Assembly (NCBI RefSeq): GCF_000482865.1
Contig: NZ_AXWW01000023.1
Coordinates: forward strand, 1-64,000
DNA length: 64,000 nt
Direction: 5' to 3'
Source of the DNA: Actinokineospora inagensis DSM 44258
GTDB lineage: Bacteria; Actinomycetota; Actinomycetes; Mycobacteriales; Pseudonocardiaceae
Shown here one piece after another: positions 25,422-33,189 of this stretch. A program made the translations under genes and the position numbers. Each line of letters starts with the position of its first letter. The stretch's first letter is position 1. The notes below the pieces were generated by a model. It saw nothing but the letters and a program-made list of their open reading frames with translations. It was not told where the DNA came from and searched no databases.

Positions 25422-26909
25422 CTACCGGCCCACCGGTGCTTCCGAACCGGACTCGGTCGACGCGCCCGCCTCGACGGCGACCGGCGCGGCGCCCGCCCCG
25501 CGGCGCAGGAACACCACGGTGGTGAGCACACCGAACACGATCACCGCGGCGGCGGTGAGCACCCCGGCCTGGATGCCGTCGAGGGTGGCGGCCAGTTTGG
25601 CGGCGGCGTCGGTGATCGAGCCGAGCCCGCCGGTGGCGATCGAGCTGAGCACCGGGATGCCGACGGTCAGGCCGACCAGTTGCGAGGTGGTGATCAGACC
25701 GCTGGCCAGGCCCTGCTCCTCGTTGGGCAGCCCGGAGGTGGCGACGATCGCGTAGGCGACCACGGCGACCATGTGCCCGAAGCCCGCGATCCCGGTGCCG
25801 ACCAGCAACAGCACCGTGCTGTCCGAAGTGGACAACCAGAACAGCGCGCCGGTGCCGATGGCCTGCAGCACCAGGCCGACGATCAGCGTGCCGCGGGCCT
25901 GCAGCGCCCGGACCAGTCGCGGCGCGACCGCGCCACCGACGACGGCGGCCAGGCCGAGCGAGGCGAACGACAGGCCGGTCTGCAGCGGGTTGAACGCCAG
26001 CACCCGCTGCATGTACAGGGTCATCAGGAACACCGTTGCGGTGATCATCGAGAAGGTGATCAGACCGGCCAGGTTGCCCCAGCCGACAGTCGGGCGGCGC
26101 AGCACGTGCAGCGGCGCCAGCGGGGCCTTGCTGCGCGCCTCGATCGCCAGGAACGCCGCCAGCAGCACCACACCCACGGCGAGTGAACCCAACGTCGTCG
26201 GCGCGGTCCAGCCCGCCTTCTCCGCCGTCGCCACACCGTAGATGACCGCGAGCAGACCGCCGGTGACGGTGATCGCGCCCGGGATGTCGAGCGAGGTGCT
26301 CGCGGCGTTGCGGCTCTCCGCGATCAGCAGCGGGGTGGCGATGAGCACCAGCGCGCCGAGCGGCACGTTGATCAGCATGGTCCAGCGCCAGTCCAACGCC
26401 TCGCCGATGACCCCGCCGAGCACCACACCCGAGGTGAAGCCGAGCGAGATCAGCGCGCCGTTGACGCCGAGCGCCCGGTCGCGCTGCGGTCCCTCGGGGA
26501 AGGAGGTGGTCAGCAGCGCCATGCCGGACGGCACGATCATCGCCGCGCCGAGGCCCTGCCCGGCGCGGGCGGCCAGCAGCAGCCACGCCGACCCGGCCAG
26601 CCCGCCCAGCAGCGAGGTCAGCGTGAACAGGGTGAGACCGGCGAGGAAGATCCGCCTGCGGCCGAGGAAGTCGCCGAGGCGGCCGAACAGCAGCAGGAAC
26701 CCGCCGCACGGCAGCGCGAACGAGGCGACCACCCACTGCAGGTCGGACACGGCGATGCCGAGGTCGTTGCCGATGCTGGGCAGCACGACGCTGACGATGG
26801 AGAAGTCGAGCGCCACCATGAACTGGGCGGCGCAGAGCAGGACGAGGATGAGCCAGTACCGCGATCCCGCGAGCGACGCGGGCTGGTCGGTATGCCGAAC
26901 GGTAGCCAT
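25422..26909 (-). CDS. MFS efflux transporter, DHA2 (EmrB/QacA) family
   Basis: This 495-residue protein has about 14 predicted membrane helices. Motif A-like LFGRLGDFLGRRR follows helix 2, and the first helix carries MVALDFSIVSVVLPSIGNDLG (D1-like motif of drug:H+ antiporters). A motif C-like region occurs near GFTSGVVLGGVIG. It should export a drug-like or hydrophobic compound using the proton gradient. It diverges from an MmyB-type regulator with only 57 bases between the starts, and a palindrome there probably controls both. The last 40 residues are a cytoplasmic tail. Confidence 0.92.
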   Translation of the reverse strand: MATVRHTDQPASLAGSRYWLILVLLCAAQFMVALDFSIVSVVLPSIGNDLGIAVSDLQWVVASFALPCGGFLLLFGRLGDFLGRRRIFLAGLTLFTLTSLLGGLAGSAWLLLAARAGQGLGAAMIVPSGMALLTTSFPEGPQRDRALGVNGALISLGFTSGVVLGGVIGEALDWRWTMLINVPLGALVLIATPLLIAESRNAASTSLDIPGAITVTGGLLAVIYGVATAEKAGWTAPTTLGSLAVGVVLLAAFLAIEARSKAPLAPLHVLRRPTVGWGNLAGLITFSMITATVFLMTLYMQRVLAFNPLQTGLSFASLGLAAVVGGAVAPRLVRALQARGTLIVGLVLQAIGTGALFWLSTSDSTVLLLVGTGIAGFGHMVAVVAYAIVATSGLPNEEQGLASGLITTSQLVGLTVGIPVLSSIATGGLGSITDAAAKLAATLDGIQAGVLTAAAVIVFGVLTTVVFLRRGAGAAPVAVEAGASTESGSEAPVGR

Positions 26910-26954
26910 GGTGGCAGCTTGGTGAGATCTTCACCGCCGTGGGGAGACCGAACT

Positions 26955-26977
26955 TATAGTAGTGGTGTGACCACTAC
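26955..26977 (+). promoter_or_regulatory. Promoter -10 and palindromic operator over a leaderless start
   Basis: TATAGT (26955-26960) lies seven bases before the GTG start at 26967, so the transcript is probably leaderless. GTAGTGGT and ACCACTAC (26959-26966 and 26970-26977) form a perfect 8-bp palindrome around the GTG codon. Binding here would block the regulator gene and, given the 57-base gap, also cover the promoter region of the divergent MFS gene. Confidence 0.6.
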
Positions 26978-27866
26978 CAGTCCGCCCGAGTTCGTCCGGC
27001 GTCGCGAGGCACTCCGGGACTTCCTGCGCAGCAGGCGCGCGCGGCTCTCCCCCGAGGACGTCGGCCTGCCCGGCGGGGGCCGCCGCCGCACCCCTGGCCT
27101 GCGCCGCGAGGAGGTCGCGGTGCTCGCGGGGGTGGGGGCGTCCTGGTACATGTGGCTGGAGCAGGGCCGCGACATCCGCGTGTCGGAGAGCGTGATGGAC
27201 GCCATCGCCGTCGCCCTCCGGATGAGTGAACTCGAACGGGTGCACTTCTACCGGCTGGCCGGGATGAACCCGCCGCAGCCGGTCGAGTCCGCCGAGGCCG
27301 AGGTGTCCGCCGAGCTGCGCCGGGTGCTGGACACGTGGCTGCCCAACCCGGCGTACGTGCTGGACCGCTACTGGAACGTCCTGGCCGTCAACGACTCCGC
27401 CCGGGTGGTGCTCGGCCTGCGCGACGGCGACGGCACCGGCGCCGACGGGGAACCGATGAACTGCCTCGTCGCGTACTTCACCGAGCCGTCGTTCCGCAAC
27501 CGGTACCGGTACTGGGCGGAGTACGCCCCGCACGTCGTGTCGGAGTTCCGGGTCACCGCCGCCCAGTACCCGGACGACCCGGAGTTCCAGGCGCTGGTGG
27601 CGGACCTCTCCGAGCGCAGCACCGACTTCGCCGGGCTGTGGGCCGAGCAGGAGGTCCGCCTCCCGGGCGGCGGCGTCAAGGCGATCGAGCACCCCCGGGC
27701 GGGCTGCCTGATCTTCGAGCACACCACCCTGCGCCTCGCCGAACGCACCGACCTGCGCCTGGTCCTGCAGACCCCCCTCGCGCACACCGACACGATGACC
27801 AAGCTGACCACCCTCCTCGAACAGGAAGCATCAGCTCCCCGCATCACCTTGGTAGAAGCAGGCTGA
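26967..27866 (+). CDS. HTH regulator with MmyB-like ligand-binding domain
   Basis: This 299-residue protein has an N-terminal HTH_31-type domain with the family hallmark GGGRRRTPGLRREEVAVLAGVGASWYMWLEQGRD. The C-terminal MmyB-like PAS-fold domain begins around YVLDRYWNVLAVNDSA and contains FTEPSFRNRYRYWAEYAPHVVSEFR, typical of regulators that bind fatty-acid-like or hydrophobic ligands. No Shine-Dalgarno is seen before the GTG, matching leaderless translation from the -10 just upstream. An ATG 75 bases upstream is in frame but would run over the promoter. It probably represses itself and the divergent MFS/aldo-keto reductase operon. Confidence 0.9.
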   Translation: MTTTSPPEFVRRREALRDFLRSRRARLSPEDVGLPGGGRRRTPGLRREEVAVLAGVGASWYMWLEQGRDIRVSESVMDAIAVALRMSELERVHFYRLAGMNPPQPVESAEAEVSAELRRVLDTWLPNPAYVLDRYWNVLAVNDSARVVLGLRDGDGTGADGEPMNCLVAYFTEPSFRNRYRYWAEYAPHVVSEFRVTAAQYPDDPEFQALVADLSERSTDFAGLWAEQEVRLPGGGVKAIEHPRAGCLIFEHTTLRLAERTDLRLVLQTPLAHTDTMTKLTTLLEQEASAPRITLVEAG

Positions 27867-27974
27867 ATCCACCCGAACGCCCGCCAAGCCGGGGATGGCG
27901 CGGGTGAGCCGACCTGCCAAGCCGGGAACGATGCCGGGCGGGGAAGAGGGGGCGGGGGGCGGGAGAAATAGGCA

Positions 27975-28017
27975 CTGAGGGGAGCTTGAGTCGGGGTTGA
28001 GAACCGTCCAGCAGGTT
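27975..28017 (+). promoter_or_regulatory. Candidate SARP operator and -10 element for the MFS/monooxygenase operon
   Basis: Three heptamers, CTGAGGG, TTGAGTC and TTGAGAA, follow each other with four-base spacers (11-bp period, 27975-28003). Eight bases later comes CAGGTT (28012-28017), a plausible -10. The same core (TTGAG) and the same eight-base gap occur before the afsA operon, which supports a shared SARP activator. The rest of the 208-base gap after the regulator gene is very G-rich and holds no gene. Confidence 0.55.
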
Positions 28018-28074
28018 GGCGAGCGGCCGAGAGCACGGCCGAACCACCCCACCTACTGGAGGGCCTCTCCCGCC

Positions 28075-29613
28075 ATGAGCACAGCCTCCCCACCGGTCGC
28101 CCGGCCGGGACTGACGTTGTTCGCCGTGTGCGCGGCCGTGTTGGTGTTGCCCGCCTCGCTCACCGGGACCTCCGTGGCCCTGCCGAGCATCGGCGCGGAC
28201 CTGCACGCCACGCTCGCGCCGACCCAGTGGGTCGTCAACTCCTACAACCTGACCTTCGCGACCTTCATGCTCGCGACCGGGGCGCTCGCCGACGCGATCG
28301 GGCGTAAGCGGCTGTTCGGCTTCGGTGTGCTCGTCTTCGCGCTGACGTCGCTGGCCAGTGTGTTCGCCGGGGACATCTACCTGCTCGACGTGCTGCGCGG
28401 CCTGTCCGGGGTCGGCGCGGCGGCCGTGTTGACCGCGGGCAGCGCGATGATCGCCGACGTGCACCAGGGTCCGGCGTTGACCCGGGCGTTCGGGGTGTTC
28501 GGGACGGCGGCGGGCGCGGGTCTGGCGCTGGGGCCGAGCACGTCCGGTCTGCTCGTCGGCGCGTTCGGCTGGCGGGCGGTGTTCGGCTCGCACCTGGTGA
28601 TCATGCTGGTGGTGCTGGCGCTGGTGCCGTTGCTGCGCGAGTCGCGCAACCCCGGTGCGTCCACAGTGGACTGGCTGGGCACCGTGACGTTCACCGGCGG
28701 GCTGTTCGCGTTCACCCTCGCCGTGGTGGAGGGCCCGCTGCGCGGCTGGGTCGACGTGCTGGTGCTCGTGTTGCTGCTCGCGGCGATCGTGCTGCTGCGG
28801 GTGTTCGTCGGTGTTGAGCGCAGGCAGGCGCAGCCGATGTTCGACCTCTCCCTGTTCCGGCAGCCGCGGTTCGTGGCGCTGTGCCTGCTGCCGGTGGTGG
28901 CGGCGTTCGGGTTCGTCAGCCTCGCGGTGCTGCTGCCGCAGTACTTCATCGGCGTGGACGGGGTGTCCAGTTCGGCAGCCGGCCTGCGGATGCTGCTGCT
29001 GACCCTGCCCGTGCTGGTCGTGCCGATGGTGGGCGCCTGGCTGGCGGCCAAGGCGCTGGGCACCCGGACCGTGCTGGTGCTGAGCCTGCTGTGCATGGCG
29101 GCGGGCACCGCGTGGCTGGCCGCCGTGCTCGGGCCGGGGGTCGGCGTGGGCGACCTGGCGGTCCCGCTGCTGCTGGTGGGCTCCGGGATGGGGCTGAACG
29201 CGGGCATCATCGACGGGGTCGCGATCAGCTCGGTGGAGCCGGAGCGCGCCGGGATGGCGGCGGGCATGTTCAACACGATGCGGCTCTCCGGTGAGGCCGT
29301 GGCGATCGCGGTCATGGGCGCCCTGCTGGTCACCTTCACCCAGGCGCGGTTGCGCGGCGGACCGGTGGACGCGACCTCGGACCTGGCCGGCCAGGTCGTG
29401 CAGGGCGATGTGGCGGGCGCCGCGACCCAGGTCGCCGCCACCGACCGCGGCGGGTTCACCGCCTTCCTCGCCGACGGCTACACCGGCGCCTTCCAGACCG
29501 CGCTGTGGCTGATCGCCGGGATCTGCCTGGTCGGCTCGGTCGTGCTGGCCGTCCTGCTGCCCGGTCGGCAGCCCGAGCCCGTGGCGCCGGAGCCGGTGGG
29601 TGAGCCCGCGTGA
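28075..29613 (+). CDS. MFS transporter, 14-helix DHA2-like exporter
   Basis: This 512-residue protein has about 14 hydrophobic segments. The start region (TLFAVCAAVLVLPASLTGTSVALPSIGADL) and GALADAIGRKRLFG (motif A) are those of drug exporters. It is distinct from the pump at 25422. It begins a four-gene operon whose members overlap as GTGA, GTGA and TTGA. GGAGGG lies 13 bases before the ATG, rather far. With the FAD monooxygenase and the SARP-type promoter, it may export the product of the same pathway as the afsA operon (inference). Confidence 0.92.
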   Translation: MSTASPPVARPGLTLFAVCAAVLVLPASLTGTSVALPSIGADLHATLAPTQWVVNSYNLTFATFMLATGALADAIGRKRLFGFGVLVFALTSLASVFAGDIYLLDVLRGLSGVGAAAVLTAGSAMIADVHQGPALTRAFGVFGTAAGAGLALGPSTSGLLVGAFGWRAVFGSHLVIMLVVLALVPLLRESRNPGASTVDWLGTVTFTGGLFAFTLAVVEGPLRGWVDVLVLVLLLAAIVLLRVFVGVERRQAQPMFDLSLFRQPRFVALCLLPVVAAFGFVSLAVLLPQYFIGVDGVSSSAAGLRMLLLTLPVLVVPMVGAWLAAKALGTRTVLVLSLLCMAAGTAWLAAVLGPGVGVGDLAVPLLLVGSGMGLNAGIIDGVAISSVEPERAGMAAGMFNTMRLSGEAVAIAVMGALLVTFTQARLRGGPVDATSDLAGQVVQGDVAGAATQVAATDRGGFTAFLADGYTGAFQTALWLIAGICLVGSVVLAVLLPGRQPEPVAPEPVGEPA

Positions 29614-31142
29614 GCCGCCCGGTGCTGGTGGTCGGCGCGGGGCCGGTCGGGCTGACCGCGACCACCGAACTCATCCGCCGCGGTGTCCCGGTCCGCCTCG
29701 TCGACCGCGCCGACGGCCCCTCCCCGTTGACCAAGGCGCTGGGTGTGTGGCCGCGCACGGTCGAGATCCTTGACCGGCTCGGCGCGGACGGGGCGGCGGG
29801 GCGTCGCGGCCTGCGGGTCCAGTCGTTCCGGTACTACTCGTCGGCGCGGCCGGTCGCCCGCATCCGGTTCCCGGACCGCACCGCGCCGCTGATCCTGCCG
29901 CAGCCCGAGGTCGAGGACATCCTCGCGGACTGCCTCGGCCGGGCAGGCGGCAAGGTCGACTGGGGTACCGAACTGCTCGACCTGGTCCACCACGACGACC
30001 ACGTCACGGTCCGGCTGCGTGACCCCGCCGGGGCCGAGCAGGTCGAGGAGTACTCGCGGGTGATCGGCTGCGACGGGGCGAGCAGCGCCGTCCGCACCCT
30101 GGCCGGCATCGGGTTCGACGGCGCGACCTACCCGCACACCTTCGTGGTGGCCGACGCCCGGCTCGACGGGTCGCTCACCCACGACGACAACCACTACTTC
30201 TGCTCACCGCGCGGCGTCCTGGTGATCGCGGGCCTGCCCACCGGCCAGTTCCGGGTGTTCACCTCCGCCCCACCCGACCTCACCCGGGACCAGGTGGACC
30301 TCGCCGTGGTGCAGCGGCTGATCGACGAACGCGGCCCCGGCGGGCTGCGGCTGCGCGACGAGTCGTGGATCAGCGCGTTCGCGGTGCACGCCCGGCATGC
30401 CGACCGGGCCAAGGCGGGGCGGGTGCTGCTCGCGGGCGACGCCGCGCACATCCACAGCCCGGCGGGCGGGCAGGGCCTCAACACCGGCGTCTACGACGCG
30501 TACAACCTGGCCTGGAAGCTGGCCCTGGTGGAGCGGGGATCCGCAGGCGAGTCCCTTTTGGACAGTTACGCCGACGAGCGCGGCCAGGCGGCCAGGGATG
30601 TGGTCCGGCAGGCGGACAAGCAGACCCGGCTGTGGATGCTGACCAAGCCGCACCAGGTGACCGTCCGCGACCTGGCCCTGCGCGCGGCGTCGGCAGCCCG
30701 GGTGGCGCACGTGTCGTACATACCCGCGTTGGCGGGGTTGCGCACCAGGTACGCGGCGGCAGGCCAGGAGGCGAACGGGTTCACGCCCGGGATGCTGGTC
30801 CCCGACCGGTCGGTGTGGGATGTCCGGACCAGTCGGCGGATGTCGCTGCGGGCAGCGCTGCCGGACCTCCGGCACACCCTGCTGCTGTGCGACGCCACCG
30901 CGCCGGACGGGCTCGACGAGTTCGTGGACCTCGACGTGCGGGTGCTCGACACCCAAGGCGGGCGGCTCGGTGTGCCCGGCGTGCCACTCCCCCGCCGCGA
31001 CGGGTCCGGCGGGACGCCGTTGGCCGTGCTCGTGCGACCCGACCAGCACATTGCGCTCGTCACGCCCGCGCGGGAGACCGGCCCGCTGCTGACCTACCTG
31101 CGGCGGAACCTGCGTCCCGCCCTGACCACTCACGGAAGGTGA
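29610..31142 (+). CDS. FAD-dependent aromatic monooxygenase (class A, polyketide-hydroxylase type)
   Basis: This 510-residue flavoprotein has the N-terminal GxGxxG site VVGAGPVGLTA, the DG motif VIGCDGASSAVR and the GD motif VLLAGDAAHIHSPAGGQGLNTG, then a thioredoxin-like C-terminal domain as in aromatic polyketide hydroxylases (PgaE/RdmE group). It would insert oxygen into an aromatic or enolic substrate using NADPH. The GTG start overlaps the MFS stop as GTGA. No polyketide synthase is in the window, so the substrate may come from elsewhere or from the afsA-operon product. Confidence 0.9.
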   Translation: MSRPVLVVGAGPVGLTATTELIRRGVPVRLVDRADGPSPLTKALGVWPRTVEILDRLGADGAAGRRGLRVQSFRYYSSARPVARIRFPDRTAPLILPQPEVEDILADCLGRAGGKVDWGTELLDLVHHDDHVTVRLRDPAGAEQVEEYSRVIGCDGASSAVRTLAGIGFDGATYPHTFVVADARLDGSLTHDDNHYFCSPRGVLVIAGLPTGQFRVFTSAPPDLTRDQVDLAVVQRLIDERGPGGLRLRDESWISAFAVHARHADRAKAGRVLLAGDAAHIHSPAGGQGLNTGVYDAYNLAWKLALVERGSAGESLLDSYADERGQAARDVVRQADKQTRLWMLTKPHQVTVRDLALRAASAARVAHVSYIPALAGLRTRYAAAGQEANGFTPGMLVPDRSVWDVRTSRRMSLRAALPDLRHTLLLCDATAPDGLDEFVDLDVRVLDTQGGRLGVPGVPLPRRDGSGGTPLAVLVRPDQHIALVTPARETGPLLTYLRRNLRPALTTHGR

Positions 31143-32140
31143 TCGCCTTGCGCAGAGCAGCCCTCGTGGCCCTCGCCCTTCTCGCCCTGACCGGCACTCC
31201 CGCGGTGGCCACGCCCGTGCACCACGTCACCGAGATCGTCGGGCACGCGCCGTCGCTGCACCCGGAGGGGGTGACCTGGGACCCGACCCGGGGGGCGTTC
31301 CTGGTCGGGTCCGCCCGGCACGGCACGGTCTCCGTGGTGCGCCCGGACGGCTCGACCCGGGTGCTCGTCGACGACCCCGGCGTCATCTCCAGCTACGGGG
31401 TGCACGTCGACCCGGTCCGCGGCCGCGTCCTGGTCGCCTACGCCGACCTGGGGGTGTCGACCCGCTCCACGCCCGAGTCGACGTACAAGGTCGGCGGGCT
31501 CGGCGTGTTCGACCTGGCCACCGGCAGGCGGCTGTTCCTGGTCGACCTCACCCGGCTCGAACCCACCCGCACCGCGTTCGCCGTCAACGACCTCACCATC
31601 GGCCCCGACGGCACCGCCTACGTCGCCGACGTGTTCGGCTCCGCCGTCTACCGCGTCACCCCGCGCGGCGAGGCGTCGGTGTTCGTCCGCGACCCGAGGC
31701 TGACCGACGGCAAGGGCACCGGCATCAACGGCATCGCCTACCACCCCGGCGGCTACCTCCTCGGCGTCAACACCGGCGACGGCAGACTGATCCGGATCTC
31801 CCTGCGCACCAAGGAGATCAGCGCGGTCGAGCTGCCGCACCCCCTGGTCGGCGGCGACGGCCTCGCCGTCCACCCGGACGGTACCGTGGTCGCCGTGACC
31901 AACTCCCTCGGAAGTCCACAAGGGACGGACGCCGTCCGGGTGCTGGCCTCGCGCGACGGGTGGCGCAGCGCGCGCGAGCAGTGGACCGCCCCCGCCTGGC
32001 CGGTGCGCGGCCCCTCCACCGTGACGGTCACCCCGCGCGGGGACTACGTTCTCAGTGGCCGCCTGGAGGTGCTGTTCGGCCCCGACCACAACACCACCGA
32101 CGACTTCGTCCTGCACCGCGCTCCCGAGGAGACCCGTTGA
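31139..32140 (+). CDS. Exported SMP-30/gluconolactonase-like beta-propeller protein
   Basis: This 333-residue protein begins with a signal peptide (LRRAALVALALLALTGTPAVA). Its repeated strands have the SMP-30/strictosidine-synthase-like propeller look: HPEGVTWDPTRGAFLVGS, NDLTIGPDGTAYVADVFGSAVYRV, INGIAYHPGGYLLGVNTGDGRLIRI and GGDGLAVHPDGTVVAVTN. Family members are lactonases or binding proteins that use a central metal. GTG 31139 overlaps the monooxygenase stop; a TTG at 31148 with AAGGTGAT just upstream is an equally good start. A secreted lactonase-like protein next to a butenolide-type operon is suggestive but unproven. Confidence 0.8.
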   Translation: MIALRRAALVALALLALTGTPAVATPVHHVTEIVGHAPSLHPEGVTWDPTRGAFLVGSARHGTVSVVRPDGSTRVLVDDPGVISSYGVHVDPVRGRVLVAYADLGVSTRSTPESTYKVGGLGVFDLATGRRLFLVDLTRLEPTRTAFAVNDLTIGPDGTAYVADVFGSAVYRVTPRGEASVFVRDPRLTDGKGTGINGIAYHPGGYLLGVNTGDGRLIRISLRTKEISAVELPHPLVGGDGLAVHPDGTVVAVTNSLGSPQGTDAVRVLASRDGWRSAREQWTAPAWPVRGPSTVTVTPRGDYVLSGRLEVLFGPDHNTTDDFVLHRAPEETR

Positions 32141-32541
32141 CCGCCACCGTCCCCAGCGTGATCCCGGCCAGCCACCTGGACCTGCTGGAACGCCCCCTCT
32201 TCGCCCACCTGGCCACCACCCGCCCCGACGGCCAACCCCAAGTCAACCCCATGTGGTTCCACTGGGACGGCGAGTTCGTCCGCTTCAGCAACACGACCAT
32301 CCGCCACAAATACCGGAATGTGACGGCCAACCCCCGCGTCGCCTTCTCGGTGAACGACCCCGACCAGCCCTACCGCTACCTGGAAGTCCGCGGCACCGTC
32401 GAACGCATCGACCCCGACCCCAACGCCGCCTTCTTCATGCAACTCGCCGACCGCTACTCCCTCCGCATGGACGCCCTCCCCCCGGACGCCCCGCACCGGG
32501 TCATCTACGTCGTCCGACCGACGTCGGTGAGCAAGCAGTAG
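32137..32541 (+). CDS. PPOX-class FMN/F420-dependent flavoprotein
   Basis: This 134-residue split-barrel protein follows the pyridoxine-5'-phosphate-oxidase-like pattern used for F420- or FMN-dependent enzymes. It has FAHLATTRPDGQPQVNPMWFHWDGEFVRFSNT at the N-terminus, KYRNVTANPRVAFSV in the middle and YRYLEVRGTVERI. The start is a TTG overlapping the previous stop as TTGA, with GAGGAG five bases upstream. It could reduce or oxidise an intermediate of the same pathway as the monooxygenase. Cofactor choice cannot be settled from sequence alone. Confidence 0.85.
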   Translation: MTATVPSVIPASHLDLLERPLFAHLATTRPDGQPQVNPMWFHWDGEFVRFSNTTIRHKYRNVTANPRVAFSVNDPDQPYRYLEVRGTVERIDPDPNAAFFMQLADRYSLRMDALPPDAPHRVIYVVRPTSVSKQ

Positions 32542-32552
32542 CAGCAACCACG

Positions 32553-32587
32553 AAAGCGGCCGACCTCGTGACGAGGTCGGCCGCTTT
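32553..32587 (+). terminator. Hairpin terminator of the MFS/monooxygenase operon
   Basis: A perfect 17-bp inverted repeat (32553-32569 with 32571-32587) with a one-base centre (effectively a short loop) starts 12 bases after the PPOX stop and is followed by CTGCTTTT. Confidence 0.85.
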
Positions 32588-32617
32588 CTGCTTTTCGATC
32601 ACGGTTTCGATTCTGGG

Positions 32618-33158
32618 TGCCACCCCCGGCTGTCGCCGTTCGGCGAGAACCACACTCGGTGGTTCTTCGGTCGCGACCGCATGATCGCCGACTTGGTCGC
32701 CCGACTCGACAACCACCGTGGTGGCCCACTGATGCTCGTCGGACCGTCCGGGGCGGGGAAGACGTCAGTGCTGCGGGCGGGTCTGGCGCAGGCGGTGGCG
32801 AATGGGGCACTGCCGAACTCGCGAACCTGGGCGCGTGTGCTGTGCACGCCCACGACGCATCCGGTGGCCGCGTTCATCGAACACCTCGCCGCGGCTGTGG
32901 GATGTGCGGATACCGGATCACCCCGTGTCCGCGGGTGGTCCGCTGACGGGGCACACCGGCATCGTGTACTCGGCGGTGTTCAGCTCGGACGGGAAACGCC
33001 TCGCCAGTGGAAGTTCCGACGGCACGGTCCGGCTCTGGGAGCTCGACCCCGACCGGTTGACCCAGCGCGTCTGCACCGCGGCGCACAACGTGCTCACCGC
33101 TGAGCAGTGGCACAACCACCTGTCTGCGGGCCTGGCTTACCAGCCGCCCTGTCCATGA
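32618..33158 (+). pseudogene. Remnant of an nSTAND1-WD40 protein gene, internal deletion
   Basis: The left part reads, in one frame, LSPFGENHTRWFFGRDRMIADLV and PLMLVGPSGAGKTSVLRAGL, the start of an nSTAND1/novel-STAND P-loop ATPase. After about 32890 the similarity jumps to another frame with LWDV, LTGHTGIVYSAVFSSDGKRLASGSSDGTVRLWELD and the typical C-terminal tail CTAAHNVLTAEQWHNHL, that is, the last WD40 blades. The bulk of the STAND and propeller region is missing and the frames do not match, so this is a deletion remnant. No convincing start codon is present. Intact relatives are signal-dependent ATPases of defence or development. Confidence 0.8.
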
Positions 33159-33189
33159 GGGCGAGCTGGGACACGGCCACGTCACTCGC

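Noticed and set aside
29610-31142. Reading the FAD monooxygenase as proof of an aromatic polyketide cluster
   Set aside because: No minimal type II PKS (KS-alpha/CLF) is present in the window; the KAS II here lacks a partner chain-length factor.
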